Source of the DNA: Alphaproteobacteria bacterium
GTDB taxonomy: Bacteria > Pseudomonadota > Alphaproteobacteria > JAEUKQ01
NCBI GenBank assembly: GCA_016794225.1
Contig: JAEUKQ010000007.1
Location: 1-45,732, forward strand
DNA length: 45,732 nucleotides
Direction of reading: 5' to 3'
In this document: in pieces, positions 43,668-45,732 of the stretch
Layout of the letters: each line of letters opens with the position of its first letter
How positions within the stretch are numbered: the first letter of the stretch is position 1
Made by a program: the position numbers and the translations under genes
The notes under the pieces: generated by a model
Seen by the model: only the letters and a program-made list of their open reading frames with translations
The model's database searches: none
Told to the model about the DNA's origin: nothing

Positions 43668-44810
43668 ATGCCATTTAAAACTGATTATATTCCATTAATT
43701 AGTAATAGTCCTTTAACAGAACGGCAAATTATGGTTTGGCGATTTGGAACAATTGGGGCACGCCCAAAGGCTTATGTCCAAGCATCTTTGCATGCTGATG
43801 AAATTCCTGGTATGTTGGTGGCACGCCACTTGGGACAATTATTGTACCAGGCCGATCAACAAAATCAGATAATCGGCGAAGTTGTTGTTGTACCTGTGGC
43901 CAACCCCATTGGTCTTGGTCAGTTTCTAAATGCCAGACTGAATGGACGTTACGAGCTGGGGGGCGCAGGTAATTTCAATCGCCATTGGCCAGACTTGTAT
44001 TCCGGACTACCTGATATTGTTGGTCACCAATTGGGTCAAGACGGCAAAAAAAACATTGATATCATCAGAAGTGCCTTAAACCAAATATTAAATCAGTCGC
44101 AAGCAATTACTGAAATGGGCAGCCTAAAATTAACCCTAGCCCGACTTGCATATGATAGTGATATAGCCCTTGATTTACATTGTGATGACGAGGCTTTGGT
44201 TCATCTGTTCTTAACACCAGCACACTGGCCAGACGCATCCGACCTGGCAGCCGAAATCGGCAGCAGGGCAAATTTGTTATGCGCCGATTCAGGAGGTCAA
44301 TCGTTTGATGAAAGTCTTAGTACACCTTGGTTAAAATTAGCCGCAGATTTTCCATCTTTACCAATACCTGCAGCGTGCTTGGCTGTTACTATCGAACATC
44401 GTGGTTCAGCAGATGTTAATGACCCTATGGCAAAACAGGATGCACAAGCAATTTTTCGTTTTCTGCAGCGCCGAGGGCTTGTTAAAGGAAATCTTGGCCC
44501 GCTTCCTTCTGTTTTACACCAAGCAAGCGATTTAGCCGCTTGTGATATTGTTCGTGCACCTATAGGGGGGATTGTTGTTTATCTTAAAGAATTGGGAGAC
44601 GTGGTAAGTACAGGGGAACCACTTGCCGAAATTATGAACCCGGCATCGGCATTACCTTTTGCAGCCAGAACCCCAGTTGTTAGTGGTACGGATGGATTTG
44701 TTCTGTCGCGGCGGCTTGAACATTTTGTACGCCCGAATGATACAATTGCCAAAATAGTTGGTAAAGTTTCTCTACCCCACCGTAATGGTTTATTACTTGA
44801 AGACAAATAA
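43668..44810 (+). CDS. M14-type succinylglutamate desuccinylase/aspartoacylase family protein
   Basis: Zinc hydrolase of the family that removes acyl or amino-acid groups. 380 residues. Likely zinc ligands are H42 and E45 in SLHADEIPG and H171 in ALDLHCDDE. VTIEHRGSADV near 245 resembles the catalytic glutamate region. The C-terminal 85 residues (IVRAPIGGIVVYLKELGDVVSTGEPLAEI) form a biotinyl/lipoyl-like beta domain usual in this subgroup. The substrate cannot be told from sequence: carboxypeptidase, deacylase or N-acyl amino acid hydrolase are all possible. The ATG has AAAGGA 7 nt upstream. An SDR gene follows after 18 nt. Confidence 0.85.
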   Translation: MPFKTDYIPLISNSPLTERQIMVWRFGTIGARPKAYVQASLHADEIPGMLVARHLGQLLYQADQQNQIIGEVVVVPVANPIGLGQFLNARLNGRYELGGAGNFNRHWPDLYSGLPDIVGHQLGQDGKKNIDIIRSALNQILNQSQAITEMGSLKLTLARLAYDSDIALDLHCDDEALVHLFLTPAHWPDASDLAAEIGSRANLLCADSGGQSFDESLSTPWLKLAADFPSLPIPAACLAVTIEHRGSADVNDPMAKQDAQAIFRFLQRRGLVKGNLGPLPSVLHQASDLAACDIVRAPIGGIVVYLKELGDVVSTGEPLAEIMNPASALPFAARTPVVSGTDGFVLSRRLEHFVRPNDTIAKIVGKVSLPHRNGLLLEDK

Positions 44811-44828
44811 AAATCACGATAAAGTCAC

Positions 44829-45617
44829 ATGAATGTACATAATCAGCTTATGAAATATCAAAATTGTGTTTTAGTAACTGGTGCTGCCCAACGGATTGGT
44901 CGGTCTATTGCACTGGGTTTTGCCAAAAGAAAGTGGTTTGTGGTTATTCATTATCATCAGTCACGCCAGGCTTCGGATGATTTAGTACATCACATTCAAG
45001 AGATAGGTGGTAAAGCCTTGGCAATTAAGGCTGATTTAAGCAATATTCCTGAAACTGAAGAACTTATTAAAAAAATACATAGGGCAATTGGGCAACCAGT
45101 AACCTGTCTTGTTAATAATGCGTCGATTTTTGAGCGGGACGAAGCCGGTACCGTTACCAACCAATCATGGCATCGTCATTTACAAATTAATTTGCATGCC
45201 CCTTTTATCTTAAGCCAGGAATTTTACCGACAATTACCCCCTAAAATACCTGGGCATATTATTAATATAATTGATCAGCGTGTTTTGTGTTTGACGCCTT
45301 ATTTTACCAGTTATACGGTTAGCAAAAGTGCTCTCTGGACACTGACACAGACCTTGGCCTTGGCATGGGCACCCTATATAAGGGTTAATGCAATAGGACC
45401 AGGCCCGACCTTACCAAGCGTTCGGCAAACACTCCAACAATTTGAAGCGCAATACAGCACTATGCCGTTGCAACGTGCAGTAACACCCGAAGAAATAAGC
45501 CACACTGTCCAATTTTTAATCGACACGCCATCAATTACTGGCCAGATGATAGCCCTTGATAGTGGCCAACATCTTGGTTGGAATAACCCGTCCAAAAAAG
45601 ATATGGTGATGGAATAA
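44829..45617 (+). CDS. SDR oxidoreductase, pteridine reductase-like (FolM type)
   Basis: NAD(P)H-dependent short-chain reductase, 262 residues. The nucleotide loop TGAAQRIGR (about 17-25) is of the TGxxxRxG type seen in pteridine reductases. NNAS is at about 98-101. The active site is D149-Y162-K166, with Asp where ordinary SDRs have Ser; the 13-residue Asp-Tyr spacing equals that of Leishmania PTR1 (Asp181, Tyr194, Lys198). The C-terminal GQMIALDSGQHLGW is typical of SDRs. The stop overlaps the ATG of a folB-like gene, which supports reduction of dihydrobiopterin, dihydromonapterin or dihydrofolate. The exact substrate is inferred. An in-frame ATG at 44850 is an alternative start. Confidence 0.85.
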   Translation: MNVHNQLMKYQNCVLVTGAAQRIGRSIALGFAKRKWFVVIHYHQSRQASDDLVHHIQEIGGKALAIKADLSNIPETEELIKKIHRAIGQPVTCLVNNASIFERDEAGTVTNQSWHRHLQINLHAPFILSQEFYRQLPPKIPGHIINIIDQRVLCLTPYFTSYTVSKSALWTLTQTLALAWAPYIRVNAIGPGPTLPSVRQTLQQFEAQYSTMPLQRAVTPEEISHTVQFLIDTPSITGQMIALDSGQHLGWNNPSKKDMVME

Positions 45618-45732
45618 TGTTATTAAACACGCATTACAAGCTGTTGATTAAAGATTGGATTGTCTTGTTAAATGTTGGTATTAAACCAAGTGAAATAACT
45701 GCATCACAGCGTATCAAAATACACCTAACGCT
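45617..45732 (+). CDS. folB: FolB-like (dihydroneopterin aldolase family) protein, 3'-truncated by the window edge
   Basis: Only the first 38 residues are in the window. The ATG at 45617 overlaps the SDR stop as TAATG. The translation contains LLIKDWIVLLNVGIKPSEI and then SQRIKIHLT, which follows the FolB pattern (L-x-x-x-x-G-[VI]-x-x-x-E-x-x-x-x-Q-x-[VI]-x-[IV]-[ND]). Family members cleave dihydroneopterin in folate synthesis. The stretch is short, so the family call is probable and the specific reaction uncertain. Confidence 0.72.
   Translation, partial: MLLNTHYKLLIKDWIVLLNVGIKPSEITASQRIKIHLT

Overview
This is a stretch of bacterial chromosome made almost entirely of housekeeping genes, at low to medium GC (roughly 40% by eye). 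The gene content and order point to an alphaproteobacterium, most likely on the Rhodospirillales/Acetobacterales/Holosporales side. The indicators are lysA followed by a TIGR02302/DUF4175 membrane protein, a class I lysyl-tRNA synthetase, the order amidase-rnpB-mraZ-dcw cluster-ftsZ-bamD-recN-ligA, an FtsZ ending in [11 protein letters not shown], and a meso-diaminopimelate-type MurE. The cell is Gram-negative: BamD, the periplasmic binding protein UgpB and a meso-DAP cell wall are all encoded. I cannot name the genus. No mobile element, CRISPR array, tRNA or phage gene was seen.

Layout. (1) 1-3602, plus strand: the 3' part of lysA, then a DUF4175 protein with a Gln-rich tail. (2) 3637-6293, minus strand: class I lysS followed by pyrD. 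(3) 6693-10909, plus strand: a complete glycerol-3-phosphate ABC importer, ugpB-ugpA-ugpE-ugpC, with a strong terminator hairpin after ugpB. (4) 10914-11621, minus strand: an AmpD/AmiD-type amidase. (5) 11767-12128: RNase P RNA with a well placed promoter. (6) 12430-31114, plus strand: a compact division and cell-wall cluster, mraZ-rsmH-ftsL-ftsI-murE-murF-mraY-murD-ftsW-murG-murC-murB-ddl-ftsQ-ftsA-ftsZ. It is preceded by four exactly 10-bp-spaced TCCCA boxes (MraZ operator) and interrupted only by a short terminator/promoter-like gap between ftsQ and ftsA. (7) 31203-35839, plus strand: bamD, recN, ligA. The lpxC gene that usually sits between ftsZ and bamD in this lineage is absent. (8) 35822-39432, minus strand: a 495-residue protein I do not recognise and a long aminopeptidase P. 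(9) 39820-40194: a small DUF1127-like protein whose stop codon lies in the loop of its own terminator. (10) 40272-43545, minus strand: a UvrD/PcrA helicase and prmA. (11) 43668-45732, plus strand: an M14-type deacylase/peptidase, a pteridine-reductase-like SDR and the start of a folB-like gene.

Function. The central 19 kb makes and polymerises the lipid II precursor and builds the divisome: the Mur ligases and MraY/MurG make lipid II; FtsW and FtsI polymerise and cross-link it; FtsQ, FtsL, FtsA and FtsZ position and drive the machine. The adjacent amidase fits wall turnover. The SDR/folB pair is a small pterin/folate unit.

I did not find an obviously new multi-gene system. The points most worth a second look are the four-box MraZ operator lying on the -35 element, two credible ftsZ start codons 144 nt apart, the unrecognised 495-aa gene that overlaps ligA tail to tail, the missing lpxC, the Asp-Tyr-Lys catalytic set of the SDR next to folB, and structured AT-rich DNA upstream of the DUF1127-like gene.
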